This document shows positions 5,953 through 14,211 of a stretch of DNA of 15,784 nt, piece by piece. Source of the stretch: a bacterium (GTDB lineage Bacteria > CG03). Numbering within the stretch: position 1 is the stretch's first letter; the number at the start of each line of letters is the position of its first letter. The notes beneath the pieces were generated by a model, which worked only from the letters and a program-made list of their open reading frames with translations, ran no database searches and was not told the DNA's origin. The translations under genes were made by a program, and so were the position numbers. The DNA lies in the NCBI GenBank assembly GCA_013791675.1, contig VMTI01000248.1, positions 1 through 15,784 of the forward strand, written 5' to 3'.

Positions 5953-7553
5953 CAGTCTTTTTTCACCGCGGGCATCTTCTGCTTTTCCTGTTTTTTTGTG
6001 CTCTTTTTTTCCATATCGTCCAGCAAATTCAAAGCCCTCTGCATATCGTCCTTGGACATACTCCCGTCTTTTTTATTTTCTTCATTATCTTTTTTTTCCG
6101 AGCCTTTTTTTTCTGATTTTTTCCGCAGCGCAAGTTCAAGATTGTGCAAGGCGTCGGATGAGACGGGATCCTTACTCAGCACGCCGCGGTAAAAACTTAT
6201 CGCTCCGTCCATATCCCCTTTTCTGTAGCAATTGTTCGCCATATTGTAAAACAGGTCTTCTTCCAGTTTAGGGTTCCGAAAAGTTTCGGCTTTTTTATAG
6301 TTCTTATCCGCGTCGTCGTTTTTCTGCATGAAATAATATGTGTTCCCCAGATTGTAATAAATATCGGGGGAAGCTTTCTTTTTAAGGACTTTCCTGTAAT
6401 ACGTTTCCGCTTTGAAAAAATCCTTGTTTTTAAAAGCTTTGTTGCCCCGAGAGATTTCTATGGAATCTCCGAGACTTAGTCCTATAGATTCCGCCCGAGA
6501 TGCCGGGGGAGCGGCAATAAAAATGAGAAAAAGAACCACCGGCGGGAGATTATCAAGAAATGTTTTTTTGAGAGTTATAAAGGGCAGAAGAAAGTCGGCA
6601 AGCATAAAAAAGAGCGCCGCCGCAAGCGGTATGTAATATTTTTTTTCCATTGATGATGAGAAAGAATCTCCCATAAAATCTTTATCCATGGAATTCACAG
6701 CTTCCGCTATCTGTTCTATGTCTCTGTTAGCCTCGTCAAAGGGATAATAACGGCCTTCAGTTGAGTTAGCTATCTGAAGGAGCAGCGTTTCGTCTCTTCT
6801 GCTTATGACGGTTTCACCGTTTTCGTCTTTTTTATAACCTGTCACTTTTCCGGTTTCGTCTTTTACGGGAATCGGCTCGCCTTCGGGTGTGCCTACGCCG
6901 ATAATAAAAACCTTTATGCCGCTGAGATTTTTCACAATTTTTGATGGATCGCCCTGCAGGTTTTCACCGTCGGTGAGGAGAATAATAGCCCTGGAATTCG
7001 CATAACCCGCGAAACTTTCCGCGGCTTTGGAGAGAGCCTCGGCAATATTCGTCCCCGGATAAGATATTTCTCCCACGCTTATTTCATCAAGCAGCATTCT
7101 CACAGAGGATATGTCGGATGTAAGGGGGCATATCGTGAAAGCTTTTCCCGCGAAACCCACAATGCCGAAACGTTCAGCGCCGAGCAGTGACAAAAGATAT
7201 TTTATTTTCGCTATTGACGCCTTAAACCTCGTAGGCTTTATATCCTCGCAGAACATGCTCGCCGACACATCCATCGCTATCATCACTGAGCTGGATTTTT
7301 CTTCCACCTTTCTGGAAACAATTCCCCACCGCGGCCCGGCAAGCGCCGGTATTAAAAACGCGTACGCTAAAATGACGCATATTCTGCTGAAAATGCCGGC
7401 CCGCTGCCGTCGGGAGGTGAGTTTCTCAAAGAATGAGGGCGAAGCGTACAAATCACAGCTTTTCTTTCTTCCGCGCCACTCAAAAACTAAAAAAAGCGCC
7501 ATAAAGGGCAAAGCCAAAAGAGCGAGCAGTATTTTAGGATTATCCCATATCAT
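5949..7553 (-). CDS. BatB-BatC fusion: VWA membrane protein with C-terminal TPR
   Basis: This 534-residue protein joins two Bat components. The N-terminal part has two transmembrane helices (about 7-24 and 54-72). A VWA domain follows (about 88-290) with a complete metal-binding MIDAS: DVSAS (Asp95, Ser97, Ser99), Thr168 in PGTN, and Asp195 in LLTDGEN. A helix at about 307-325 closes the BatB part. A second hydrophobic segment (about 337-349, ending APPASRAES) looks like an internal signal or membrane anchor. Then come TPR repeats (about 368-478) and a very lysine-rich tail ending KKDW. BatC-type TPR proteins characteristically carry such a charged tail ending in -W, which supports the fusion reading. 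The frame is continuous from ATG 7553 to 5949 with no sign of an artefact. It lies 24 nt after batA and overlaps batD by 4 nt. Confidence 0.9.
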   Translation of the reverse strand: MIWDNPKILLALLALPFMALFLVFEWRGRKKSCDLYASPSFFEKLTSRRQRAGIFSRICVILAYAFLIPALAGPRWGIVSRKVEEKSSSVMIAMDVSASMFCEDIKPTRFKASIAKIKYLLSLLGAERFGIVGFAGKAFTICPLTSDISSVRMLLDEISVGEISYPGTNIAEALSKAAESFAGYANSRAIILLTDGENLQGDPSKIVKNLSGIKVFIIGVGTPEGEPIPVKDETGKVTGYKKDENGETVISRRDETLLLQIANSTEGRYYPFDEANRDIEQIAEAVNSMDKDFMGDSFSSSMEKKYYIPLAAALFFMLADFLLPFITLKKTFLDNLPPVVLFLIFIAAPPASRAESIGLSLGDSIEISRGNKAFKNKDFFKAETYYRKVLKKKASPDIYYNLGNTYYFMQKNDDADKNYKKAETFRNPKLEEDLFYNMANNCYRKGDMDGAISFYRGVLSKDPVSSDALHNLELALRKKSEKKGSEKKDNEENKKDGSMSKDDMQRALNLLDDMEKKSTKKQEKQKMPAVKKDW

Positions 7554-7577
7554 TTTTTTCTACCCATCCGGTTTTCA

Positions 7578-8555
7578 TTACGGAATGCTCCGAATCACCG
7601 CGAATCTCAAAAATAAAGCTGCCATAAAAAAAGCGAAAGCCGCGTTTATAAAAAAAGACGCGTATTCCCTGTATTCAAGAAACGAGCTGGAAAGAATTTT
7701 TGTTTCCTCCAACTTATCTATTTCGCCGTAAATTTCACTTAGGCTTTTTTCCGACGATGCCCTGTAATATTTACCATTCGTATCCGACGCTAATTTCATA
7801 AGCAGCGGTTCGTTAAAGTCGTCTTCAATTCTTCCCATCACCTTCCCGAAAACCGGATGGTCAATGGGAATCTCTGCCGCGCCCCGGTTCCCGACGCCTA
7901 TGGCGTATATTTTGATTCCTATATTTTTCGCGAATTCCGACGCGAGCTCGGGTGATATCGTCCCCCGGTTGTTCGCGCCGTCTGTGAGGAGTATAATAAT
8001 CTTTGAAGCTGATTCGCTTTTAGCGAGGTGCTTGACCGCCACCCCCAGGCCGTCTCCTATGGCGGTGCCGTCCTCGAGCGTCATGCCGGCTTTTATATTA
8101 TTCACGAGCTGCAGAACGGCTTTGCGGTCAAAAGAAAGAGGGCAATGTATGAATGCCCCGCCGCCGAAAACAACAAGCCCCATTCTGTCATGGGCGCGTT
8201 TTTTAATAAATTCTCCCGCTTCTTTTTTTGCCGTTTCCAGGCGGTTGGGTTTTAAATCAACGGCATTCATGCTCAGGGATGTGTCCATCACAATAAAAAT
8301 ATCTCTGGCGTTTTTCACCTCTTCCTTTCTGGTGATGCCTTTCACCGGACGAAGGCCCGCGATAAAAACCGACATTATCGCGGCAAGATATAACCAGCGA
8401 AAGATACCTGGCAAAGAGCTTGAAATACCCCACCGCGAAAGCTCATCCGCCCGGGAATAATACACCGATTCACTTTCCTTTTTCTTTATAATCATCCAAA
8501 AGCAAAGCGCTATAAGCGGCAGAAAAATAAAAAAAACAGGATTAAGGAATTTCAT
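7578..8555 (-). CDS. batA: BatA-type VWA membrane protein
   Basis: This 325-residue inner-membrane protein has two N-terminal transmembrane helices (about 5-22 and 52-68). A von Willebrand factor A domain follows (about 85-275), and a C-terminal helix at about 301-319. The VWA MIDAS is intact: DTSLS (Asp91, Ser93, Ser95), Thr164 in DGTAIGDGL, and Asp192 in LLTDGANN. Metal-dependent protein binding is therefore likely. This layout is that of BatA, a partner of BatB and of the MoxR ATPase. The VWA domain would face outside the cytoplasm or be tethered at the membrane, and I cannot decide the orientation. The ATG at 8555 overlaps the upstream stop as ATGA, indicating translational coupling. Confidence 0.9.
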   Translation of the reverse strand: MKFLNPVFFIFLPLIALCFWMIIKKKESESVYYSRADELSRWGISSSLPGIFRWLYLAAIMSVFIAGLRPVKGITRKEEVKNARDIFIVMDTSLSMNAVDLKPNRLETAKKEAGEFIKKRAHDRMGLVVFGGGAFIHCPLSFDRKAVLQLVNNIKAGMTLEDGTAIGDGLGVAVKHLAKSESASKIIILLTDGANNRGTISPELASEFAKNIGIKIYAIGVGNRGAAEIPIDHPVFGKVMGRIEDDFNEPLLMKLASDTNGKYYRASSEKSLSEIYGEIDKLEETKILSSSFLEYREYASFFINAAFAFFMAALFLRFAVIRSIP

Positions 8556-9463
8556 TTCCGTTCGCCTCCTATTTCGGTGAAAGCGTACGCGTCTTTGAAA
8601 AGTTTCTCAATCTCCGCGGGCATAAACTGTTTTTTGGCAAATTTGGCGAGATCGCATGAACGCAGAAAAGAAACGGATTTTATTCTTTCTTCCGTAGTAA
8701 AAACTCTCTTTTTCATTTCTTTCTCTATCTCTCTCGTGTCCAGAAATATGGCCGGAAAATCGTGTTTTTTTTCAAGATATCTCCGGAAAGTGTCGGATAA
8801 TCCGTCGAGCACCTCGGCGGCGCTCGCGTTTTTGTCGAGGCCGTCAAGTTCACGCCTATACCACTCCTCAGGGCTGAGAAGCTTTTCAGGAGGCACAGGC
8901 GTCTTTTTTTTCCGCAGGAAGTAATACGCCGCCGCAATGAGCAGCAAAGCGCCGACGAGCGTTTTAAACGGAAAAGCCCCTCCTCTCTGAGCGCGAAGTT
9001 TTTTTATTTCGGTTTCCGCGGGGGCAAGGCGGCCTTTGACCAGCACTTTAAAAGTTTTACCTCTGACAACGGAACTTGAGACGACAAATTCGGGAGACGG
9101 CACTTCTATTTCACCGAGGTCAAAAAAGCGAAGTTCCAAATCCACTTCATCATCTTTCGCGCCTCTTTTATGTCTGATTATGGCAAACTTGATATTCGGA
9201 GGTGCGGGGAGCATTATTTTTTCCACCTTATGATCCGCCTCTTTCGTTATTACGGCTTTTACCGCAAAAGCTTCGCCGATAAGCGTGTAAGTGGACGACG
9301 GTTTCAGCCAAACTGCCGTGTCAAAGCCTTCGGGACGCTGAGCTTCATCTCCATAAACGGGCTTTAGCGGTAAAGAAAAAACCAGTAAAAAAAGCGCCGC
9401 CCGCGCGGCTTCCCGCAATCCGTATTTTTTACCCCTTCTGTTTTCCTGTTTTTTTGTATCCAT
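8552..9463 (-). CDS. BatD-like single-span membrane protein in the bat operon
   Basis: This 303-residue protein has a signal peptide with a long basic n-region (hydrophobic core about 19-37, ending VYGDE). An extracytoplasmic beta-rich domain follows (about 45-148), resembling the N-terminal part of BatD-type proteins. One transmembrane helix (about 166-183) is followed by a cytosolic helical domain of about 120 residues containing SPEEWYRRELDGL. The architecture is like a half-size BatD or the DUF4381-type proteins found between the DUF58 and BatA genes in many bat clusters. I do not recognise a more exact family. ATG 9463 lies 9 nt after the DUF58 stop with no strong ribosome site, and the 3' end overlaps batA by 4 nt. 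Function is inferred only from position and topology. Confidence 0.75.
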   Translation of the reverse strand: MDTKKQENRRGKKYGLREAARAALFLLVFSLPLKPVYGDEAQRPEGFDTAVWLKPSSTYTLIGEAFAVKAVITKEADHKVEKIMLPAPPNIKFAIIRHKRGAKDDEVDLELRFFDLGEIEVPSPEFVVSSSVVRGKTFKVLVKGRLAPAETEIKKLRAQRGGAFPFKTLVGALLLIAAAYYFLRKKKTPVPPEKLLSPEEWYRRELDGLDKNASAAEVLDGLSDTFRRYLEKKHDFPAIFLDTREIEKEMKKRVFTTEERIKSVSFLRSCDLAKFAKKQFMPAEIEKLFKDAYAFTEIGGERK

Positions 9464-9472
9464 ATTATTTTG

Positions 9473-10351
9473 CTATCTTCTTCTTGAGCGCGTCCTGAAA
9501 AGATTAAGAAGCGGAGAGATATAATCTTTTTCCGTGTCCAGTTTCAGCAAATCGCATCCGGCAGAATTGAAAAGCGAGCTGAGCAACAGCCCCTCCGCCC
9601 GCGCTTTTTCGGAAAAAATTTTTCTCGACGAAGGAGACGAAAAATCAGCGTAAGAGCTTCTCGCGCTTTCACTGTCTTTTATTCTGACGATCCCGCAGTT
9701 GGGCAGTGTTTCCTCTGATTTATCCCGCACCCTTACACCCACGACATCGTGCCTTGATGCCAATATACGCAGCTTGCGGGCGGTGTCAAAACCGAAAAAA
9801 TCGCTGAAAACAAAAATTATACTTCTTTTTCTGAAAACTCTGGACGCGAATTCAAGAGCGCCATGTATATCCGAACCGCGGCCGTTGGGCTCGGCATAAA
9901 GCATTTCCCTTATTATCCTCATTATGTGAAAACGGCCTTTTCTCGGAGGAATATATTTTTCAATGGCGCCGCTAAAAAGAATAAGGCCGGCCTTGTCGCC
10001 GTTTCTCGCCGAAGTCCAGGCCAGAAGCGACGCGATTTCCGAGGCAAATTCCCGTTTACTTTTGTCCGACGTGCCGAAATGCATAGACGCTCCGATGTCC
10101 AGCATAAAAAGCACCGAAAGCTGACGCTCCTCGGTAAATTCTTTGATGTAGGGGTAATTCATGCGCGCGGTGATGTTCCAGTCTATGCTTCTGACGTCAT
10201 CTCCCGGAGTGTACGGGCGCACCTCCGAAAACTCTATCCCTTTTCCCTTGAAGGACGAAGCGTATTTTCCTGTAAAAAGCTGTTGGGCGAGGAATCTCGC
10301 GTATATCTCTATTTTCAGGACTTTTTTAAATATTTCTTTCTCGTTAATCAT
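9473..10351 (-). CDS. DUF58 family protein with VWA-like fold
   Basis: This 292-residue cytosolic DUF58 protein is encoded next to a MoxR ATPase, as is usual. The diagnostic stretch (about residues 33-59) contains FKGKGIEFSEVRPYTPGDD and VRSIDWN. The VWA-like region begins VLFMLDIGASM, where the MIDAS motif is D85-x-G-x-S89, so the usual first serine is glycine. A later FSDFF supplies Asp184. No transmembrane helix is evident. I chose ATG 10351 because GAGAGG lies 8 nt upstream. An in-frame GTG two codons earlier would sit only 2 nt from that site. DUF58 proteins are thought to help link MoxR to its membrane VWA partners, but no activity has been demonstrated that I can cite. Confidence 0.9.
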   Translation of the reverse strand: MINEKEIFKKVLKIEIYARFLAQQLFTGKYASSFKGKGIEFSEVRPYTPGDDVRSIDWNITARMNYPYIKEFTEERQLSVLFMLDIGASMHFGTSDKSKREFASEIASLLAWTSARNGDKAGLILFSGAIEKYIPPRKGRFHIMRIIREMLYAEPNGRGSDIHGALEFASRVFRKRSIIFVFSDFFGFDTARKLRILASRHDVVGVRVRDKSEETLPNCGIVRIKDSESARSSYADFSSPSSRKIFSEKARAEGLLLSSLFNSAGCDLLKLDTEKDYISPLLNLFRTRSRRR

Positions 10352-10362
10352 GCGCACATCCT

Positions 10363-10374
10363 CTCGCCGGCGAG
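10363..10374. repeat. CTCGCCGGCGAG palindrome overlapping the DUF58 ribosome site
   Basis: This perfect 12-bp palindrome in the 41-nt moxR-DUF58 gap shares its last three bases with the GAGAGG ribosome site. Self-pairing within one RNA would leave no proper loop. It is therefore more likely chance or a protein-binding site than a true hairpin. Confidence 0.35.
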
Positions 10375-10392
10375 ACTCGGGAGAAAATCTTT

Positions 10393-11376
10393 CTACGGCA
10401 CTTCCACCGCGGAGAGAAGTTCGGATATTATTTTATCGGGCGTCATGTTTTCGGCTTCTCCCTCGTAGCTGAGAATAATTCTATGCCGGAACACATCTTT
10501 CACGACATCTTTGACGTCTTCCGGTATAACGAAACCCCGCCCTTCAATGAAGGCTTTCGCGCGCGCGGCTTCCACAAGATGAAGCGTCGCCCGCGGCGAC
10601 ACGCCCCATGCCAGAAGAGCTTTGAGTTTTTCCAAACCGAAATTTTCAGGGTTCCTGGTGGAAGATGACAAATTGACGCAGTAGCTTTTGATTTTATCGT
10701 CAATATATATTTCCGAAATAAGATTCTGGATTTCGGCGACATCTGCTTTTGTGACAATTTTGTTCACTTCCGGAAGTTTTTTTATGATGACTCTTTCTAT
10801 GATGGTTTTCTCTTCCTCAATGCTGGGATAATCTATGACAACTTTCATCATAAACCTGTCTATCTGGGCCTCCGGCAGAGGATAGGTGCCTTCCTGCTCT
10901 ATGGGGTTCTGCGTGGCCATGACAAAAAAAGGCACCGGCAGCTTGTGGGTGGTATCGCCTATCGTCACCTGTCTTTCCTGCATGGATTCAAGCAGAGCCG
11001 ACTGCACTTTCGCGGGAGCGCGGTTTATTTCGTCGGCTAAAATAAAATTCGCGAACACAGGGCCTCTTTTCACCGAAAATTTTCCCTCGGCGGGATGATA
11101 AATCTGCGTTCCTATTATATCCGCCGGAAGAAGGTCCGGCGTAAACTGTATTCTTTTGAAATCCATGTTAAGGCTTTGAGCGAGAGTGCTCACCGCTAAG
11201 GTTTTCGCCAGGCCCGGCACACCCTCGACAAGAATATGATTCTGCGTAAAAATACCGATGAGAAGCCGCTCCAAAAGATCGTCCTGCCCCACAATAACAC
11301 GGTGAAGCTCGTTAAGAATGCTCTTCACTTTCACATTTTCAGCCAGCACTTTTGAATTGATTTCGTTTATATCCAC
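10393..11376 (-). CDS. MoxR family AAA+ ATPase
   Basis: This 327-residue cytosolic MoxR-type ATPase is the presumed motor or chaperone for the VWA and DUF58 proteins encoded downstream. Walker A is GVPGLAKT (52-59, Lys58). Walker B is FILADEINRAP (Asp115, Glu116). Sensor 1 is ATQNP (Asn157), and an arginine follows in AQIDRF (Arg174). The segment VQSALLESMQERQVTIG is characteristic of MoxR. The start is GTG 11376 with GGGGG immediately after the leuB stop, 4 nt upstream of the GTG. leuB and moxR are only 8 nt apart, so co-transcription with the leucine genes is very likely. MoxR genes normally head the bat cluster, as here. Confidence 0.96.
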   Translation of the reverse strand: MDINEINSKVLAENVKVKSILNELHRVIVGQDDLLERLLIGIFTQNHILVEGVPGLAKTLAVSTLAQSLNMDFKRIQFTPDLLPADIIGTQIYHPAEGKFSVKRGPVFANFILADEINRAPAKVQSALLESMQERQVTIGDTTHKLPVPFFVMATQNPIEQEGTYPLPEAQIDRFMMKVVIDYPSIEEEKTIIERVIIKKLPEVNKIVTKADVAEIQNLISEIYIDDKIKSYCVNLSSSTRNPENFGLEKLKALLAWGVSPRATLHLVEAARAKAFIEGRGFVIPEDVKDVVKDVFRHRIILSYEGEAENMTPDKIISELLSAVEVP

Positions 11377-11384
11377 AATTCCCC

Positions 11385-12440
11385 CTATATCAGACTTGCT
11401 ATGTAATCGCCGACTTCTGTCGTGCCCATGCCCATTTTGCCGGCCGACATGGATTTGATCTTACCGGCGGTGGCTGCCATCACGGCTTTTTCAACGGCGG
11501 TGGCGGCTTCTTCCTCGCCAATGTTTGAAAGCAGCATACCGAGCGAGCATATCGCGGCGAGGGGATTGATAACATTTTTTCCAGTATATTTCGGAGCCGA
11601 ACCGCCTATGGGCTCAAACATGCTCACGCCTTCCGGATTGATATTCCCTCCGGCGGCAATACCCATACCGCCCTGCGTCATTGCCGCGAGGTCGGTTATT
11701 ATGTCCCCGAACATATTGTCTGTAACGATAACGTCAAACCATTCGGGGTTTTTCACCATCCACATGCAGGTCGCGTCCACATGCGCGTAATCTGTTTTAA
11801 CGTCGGGAAAATCCTTCGCCACCTCGTAAAAAGTCCGTTCCCATAAATCCCACGCGTATGTGAGGACATTTGTTTTACCGCACAGCGTGAGCTGTTTTCT
11901 TTTATTTCTTTTCCGTGTGAATTCAAAAGCGTATCTTATGCAGCGTTCAACGCCCGCCCTCGTGTTGTATGATGTCTGAATAGCGACTTCATCTTTAGCG
12001 CCTTTGTTCTTAAATTCGCCCATGCCCATATAAAGTCCTTCGTTATTTTCCCGCACGACCACATAATCTATGTCTTCAGGCCCCTTATCTTTTATCGGAG
12101 TCCACACGCCCGGATAAAGTTTCACGGGGCGCAGATTGATATACTGCTGGAGTTCAAATCTCATTTTCAGAAGAAGCCCTTTTTCAAGAATTCCCGGTTT
12201 TACTTTCGGGTGCCCCACCGCGCCGAGATATATAACGTCAAATTTTTTCAGTATTTCTATTCCGTCGTCAGGCATCATTTTGCCCGTCTTCATATACCTC
12301 TCGCCGCCCCAGTCCAGCATTTCGGTCTCATATTCAAAACCGAATTTTTTTGAAGCCGCCGCAAGAACTTTCAGCCCCTCCGCGACAACTTCAGGACCCG
12401 TTCCGTCTCCGCCTATCACAGCAATCTTGTGTTTTTTCAT
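11385..12440 (-). CDS. leuB: 3-isopropylmalate dehydrogenase (LeuB), divergent type
   Basis: This NAD-dependent oxidative decarboxylase of the isocitrate/isopropylmalate family has 351 residues and is cytosolic. It would convert 3-isopropylmalate to 2-ketoisocaproate, the step before transamination to leucine. Visible features are IAVIGGDGTGPEV at the N-terminus, substrate arginines near 94, 104 and 130, Tyr137, and Lys189. The metal-binding signature is DNMFGDIITDLAA (Asp246, Asp250), followed by FEPIGGSAPKYTGKN. The wording GAVGHPKVKPGILEKGLLLKMRFE and RENNEGLYMGMG resembles the actinobacterial-type LeuB or tartrate/malate dehydrogenase branch rather than classical LeuB. Position after leuACD makes LeuB the best call. 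I chose ATG 12440, one base after the leuD stop, with AAGGAG upstream, over a longer frame starting at 12491. Confidence 0.88.
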   Translation of the reverse strand: MKKHKIAVIGGDGTGPEVVAEGLKVLAAASKKFGFEYETEMLDWGGERYMKTGKMMPDDGIEILKKFDVIYLGAVGHPKVKPGILEKGLLLKMRFELQQYINLRPVKLYPGVWTPIKDKGPEDIDYVVVRENNEGLYMGMGEFKNKGAKDEVAIQTSYNTRAGVERCIRYAFEFTRKRNKRKQLTLCGKTNVLTYAWDLWERTFYEVAKDFPDVKTDYAHVDATCMWMVKNPEWFDVIVTDNMFGDIITDLAAMTQGGMGIAAGGNINPEGVSMFEPIGGSAPKYTGKNVINPLAAICSLGMLLSNIGEEEAATAVEKAVMAATAGKIKSMSAGKMGMGTTEVGDYIASLI

Positions 12441-12441
12441 C

Positions 12442-12936
12442 TCACTTTCTCCTTTTAACAGCATAGTTAAGAAGACCGCCGGCGGCCACAATTTTCTTGA
12501 TAAATTCCGGCACGGGCTTCACCGTATAAACTTTTTTCGTGCGCGCGTTGACTATTTCGCCCTTGCCCATATTAACGGTGATTTCGTCGCCCTGACGGGT
12601 GTCCTTTTTTATATCGCACACAAAAACCATAAGCCCTATGTTTATGCAGTTGCGGAAAAAAATACGCGCGAATGATTTTGCTATCACAGCCGAGATGCCT
12701 GAAGCTTTGATGGCTATGGGGGCATGCTCCCTGGAAGAGCCGCAGCCGAAGTTGTCGCCGGCGACAATAATATCACCGCTCTTCACTTTCTTTCTAAAAT
12801 CTTTATCAAGGTCTTCCATGCAGTGAGCGGCGAGCTCCACGGCATTGTCCGTCGTTAAAAATCTCGCCGGAATTATCACATCCGTGTCCACGGAATCCCC
12901 GACGACGTAAGCGTGCCCTTTGATAATATTTTTCAT
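12442..12936 (-). CDS. leuD: 3-isopropylmalate dehydratase small subunit (LeuD)
   Basis: This 164-residue swivel subunit of isopropylmalate isomerase partners LeuC to convert 2- into 3-isopropylmalate. It has the N-terminal DTDVIIPARFL, and the substrate-binding GSSREHAP (66-73) preceded by DNFGC. ARIFFRNCINIGL follows. The short length and sequence are of the archaeal/HacB-like type common in anaerobes, matching the short LeuC next door. A homoaconitase-type substrate range cannot be excluded from sequence, but flanking leuA and leuB favour leucine synthesis. The ATG at 12936 follows CGGAG by 6 nt. The gap to leuC is 36 nt and to leuB 1 nt. Confidence 0.94.
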   Translation of the reverse strand: MKNIIKGHAYVVGDSVDTDVIIPARFLTTDNAVELAAHCMEDLDKDFRKKVKSGDIIVAGDNFGCGSSREHAPIAIKASGISAVIAKSFARIFFRNCINIGLMVFVCDIKKDTRQGDEITVNMGKGEIVNARTKKVYTVKPVPEFIKKIVAAGGLLNYAVKRRK

Positions 12937-12972
12937 AATTTTCTCCGTATTTTTACCCGCAACCTTACAATT

Positions 12973-14211
12973 TCACAACTGTTCGGGCGAGATTATGCGC
13001 CCCTTGAGCGCCGAAGCGGCAGCCGTGTAAGGCGATGACAAATAAACCTTGGAGGTAACAGCGCCCATTCTGCCGACAAAATTTCTGTTTGTTGTTGATA
13101 TCGCGGTTTCCCCTCCGGCGAGAATTCCCATGTGTCCGCCCAGGCACGGCCCGCAGGTGGGCGGGGCTATAACGCATCCCGCCTTCAGAAATGTTTCTAT
13201 GTATCCCGCCTTCAGAGCCTGGGCGTAAACATTCTGGCTTCCGGGAAGAATTATGCAGCGCAATCCGGCGCTTACTTTTTTACCTTTCATTATTTTCGCC
13301 GCAGCCGCGAAATCGCTGAGCCTGCCGTTTGTGCAGGAGCCTATAACCGCCTGATCTATTTTCACATGATTCATTTTTTCCGCGGCCTGCACTTTATCCG
13401 GTAAATGCGGCGCCGCGACCAGCGGCTTGACGGCACTTATGTCCATGGGGATAATCTCCGACGATGCGCCGTCTTTGAAAACGCGGGCTTTTCTTCCCGG
13501 GCGTCCTTCAACATACTCCGATGTCTTTTTGTCTGGAACGACGAAACCGGCTTTTCCTCCGGCCTCTATGGCCATGTTGCACATTGTAAAACGCTCGTCC
13601 ATTGAGAGCGAGCTTATAACCGGCCCTGAAAATTTCATGGCTTTATAATTGGCGCCGTTCACGCCGATTTTGCCTATAGTCAGAAGTATAAGGTCTTTAC
13701 CCGTTATAAATTTACCTTTTTTACCGGTGTAAACAAAGTCCATGACCTCAGGAACCTTAAACCAGATTTTTCCCGTGAGCATCGCGAAAGCAGCGTCGGT
13801 GGAACCCACCCCCGTGGAAAAAGCGCCTATCGCCCCGTATGTGCAGGTGTGCGAATCGGCGCCTATGACGACATCTCCGGGTTTTACAATTCCCTTCTCG
13901 GGAAGAATGACATGCTCAACGCCGCCGTCGCCTATTTCAAAAAATTTTATTTTATGCTTCCTCGCGAAATCCCTGAGGAATTTCACGTTTTCCGCGGATT
14001 TTATGTCTTTGTTCGGCGTAAAATGGTCGCACACGATTACCACGGCATCCGGGTTTTTAACTTTTTTACCTCTTTTCAAAAATTCTTTTACAGCCAAAGG
14101 CCCTGTCACATCATTCATTAAAACGACATCACAGCGCGCTTCAATATAATCTCCCGCGGAAACGCTTTTCCGCGACGAGGACGCGGCCAGAATATTTTCA
14201 ACGTAATTCAT
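12973..14211 (-). CDS. leuC: 3-isopropylmalate dehydratase large subunit (LeuC)
   Basis: This 412-residue aconitase-superfamily catalytic subunit is of the short HacA/LeuC type and forms an isomerase with LeuD. The [4Fe-4S] cluster ligands are Cys293 in IGSCTNGR and Cys353 and Cys356 in PPTCGPCLGGHMG. Other family marks are IGADSHTCTYGAIGAFSTGVGSTD (118-139) and STTNRNFVGRMG (372-383). The oxygen-sensitive cluster fits a possibly anaerobic host. I chose ATG 14211 because it overlaps the leuA stop as ATGA. An in-frame start at 14232 would add seven residues read through the leuA end. It has little ribosome-binding sequence of its own, consistent with coupling to leuA translation. Confidence 0.95.
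   Translation of the reverse strand: MNYVENILAASSSRKSVSAGDYIEARCDVVLMNDVTGPLAVKEFLKRGKKVKNPDAVVIVCDHFTPNKDIKSAENVKFLRDFARKHKIKFFEIGDGGVEHVILPEKGIVKPGDVVIGADSHTCTYGAIGAFSTGVGSTDAAFAMLTGKIWFKVPEVMDFVYTGKKGKFITGKDLILLTIGKIGVNGANYKAMKFSGPVISSLSMDERFTMCNMAIEAGGKAGFVVPDKKTSEYVEGRPGRKARVFKDGASSEIIPMDISAVKPLVAAPHLPDKVQAAEKMNHVKIDQAVIGSCTNGRLSDFAAAAKIMKGKKVSAGLRCIILPGSQNVYAQALKAGYIETFLKAGCVIAPPTCGPCLGGHMGILAGGETAISTTNRNFVGRMGAVTSKVYLSSPYTAAASALKGRIISPEQL

Noticed and set aside
5678..6271. Large plus-strand open frame of 197 codons opposite batD and batBC
   Set aside because: Its composition is that of an antisense shadow (serine/phenylalanine-rich), with no domain, and both genes on the other strand are clear family members.
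9863..10468. Large plus-strand open frame of 201 codons opposite the DUF58 gene
   Set aside because: It is antisense to a recognisable DUF58 protein and the moxR end, and has no conserved motif.
12441..12491. Longer N-terminus for leuB
   Set aside because: The extension overlaps the leuD 3' end, whereas ATG 12440 has an AAGGAG site and begins at the conserved family N-terminus.
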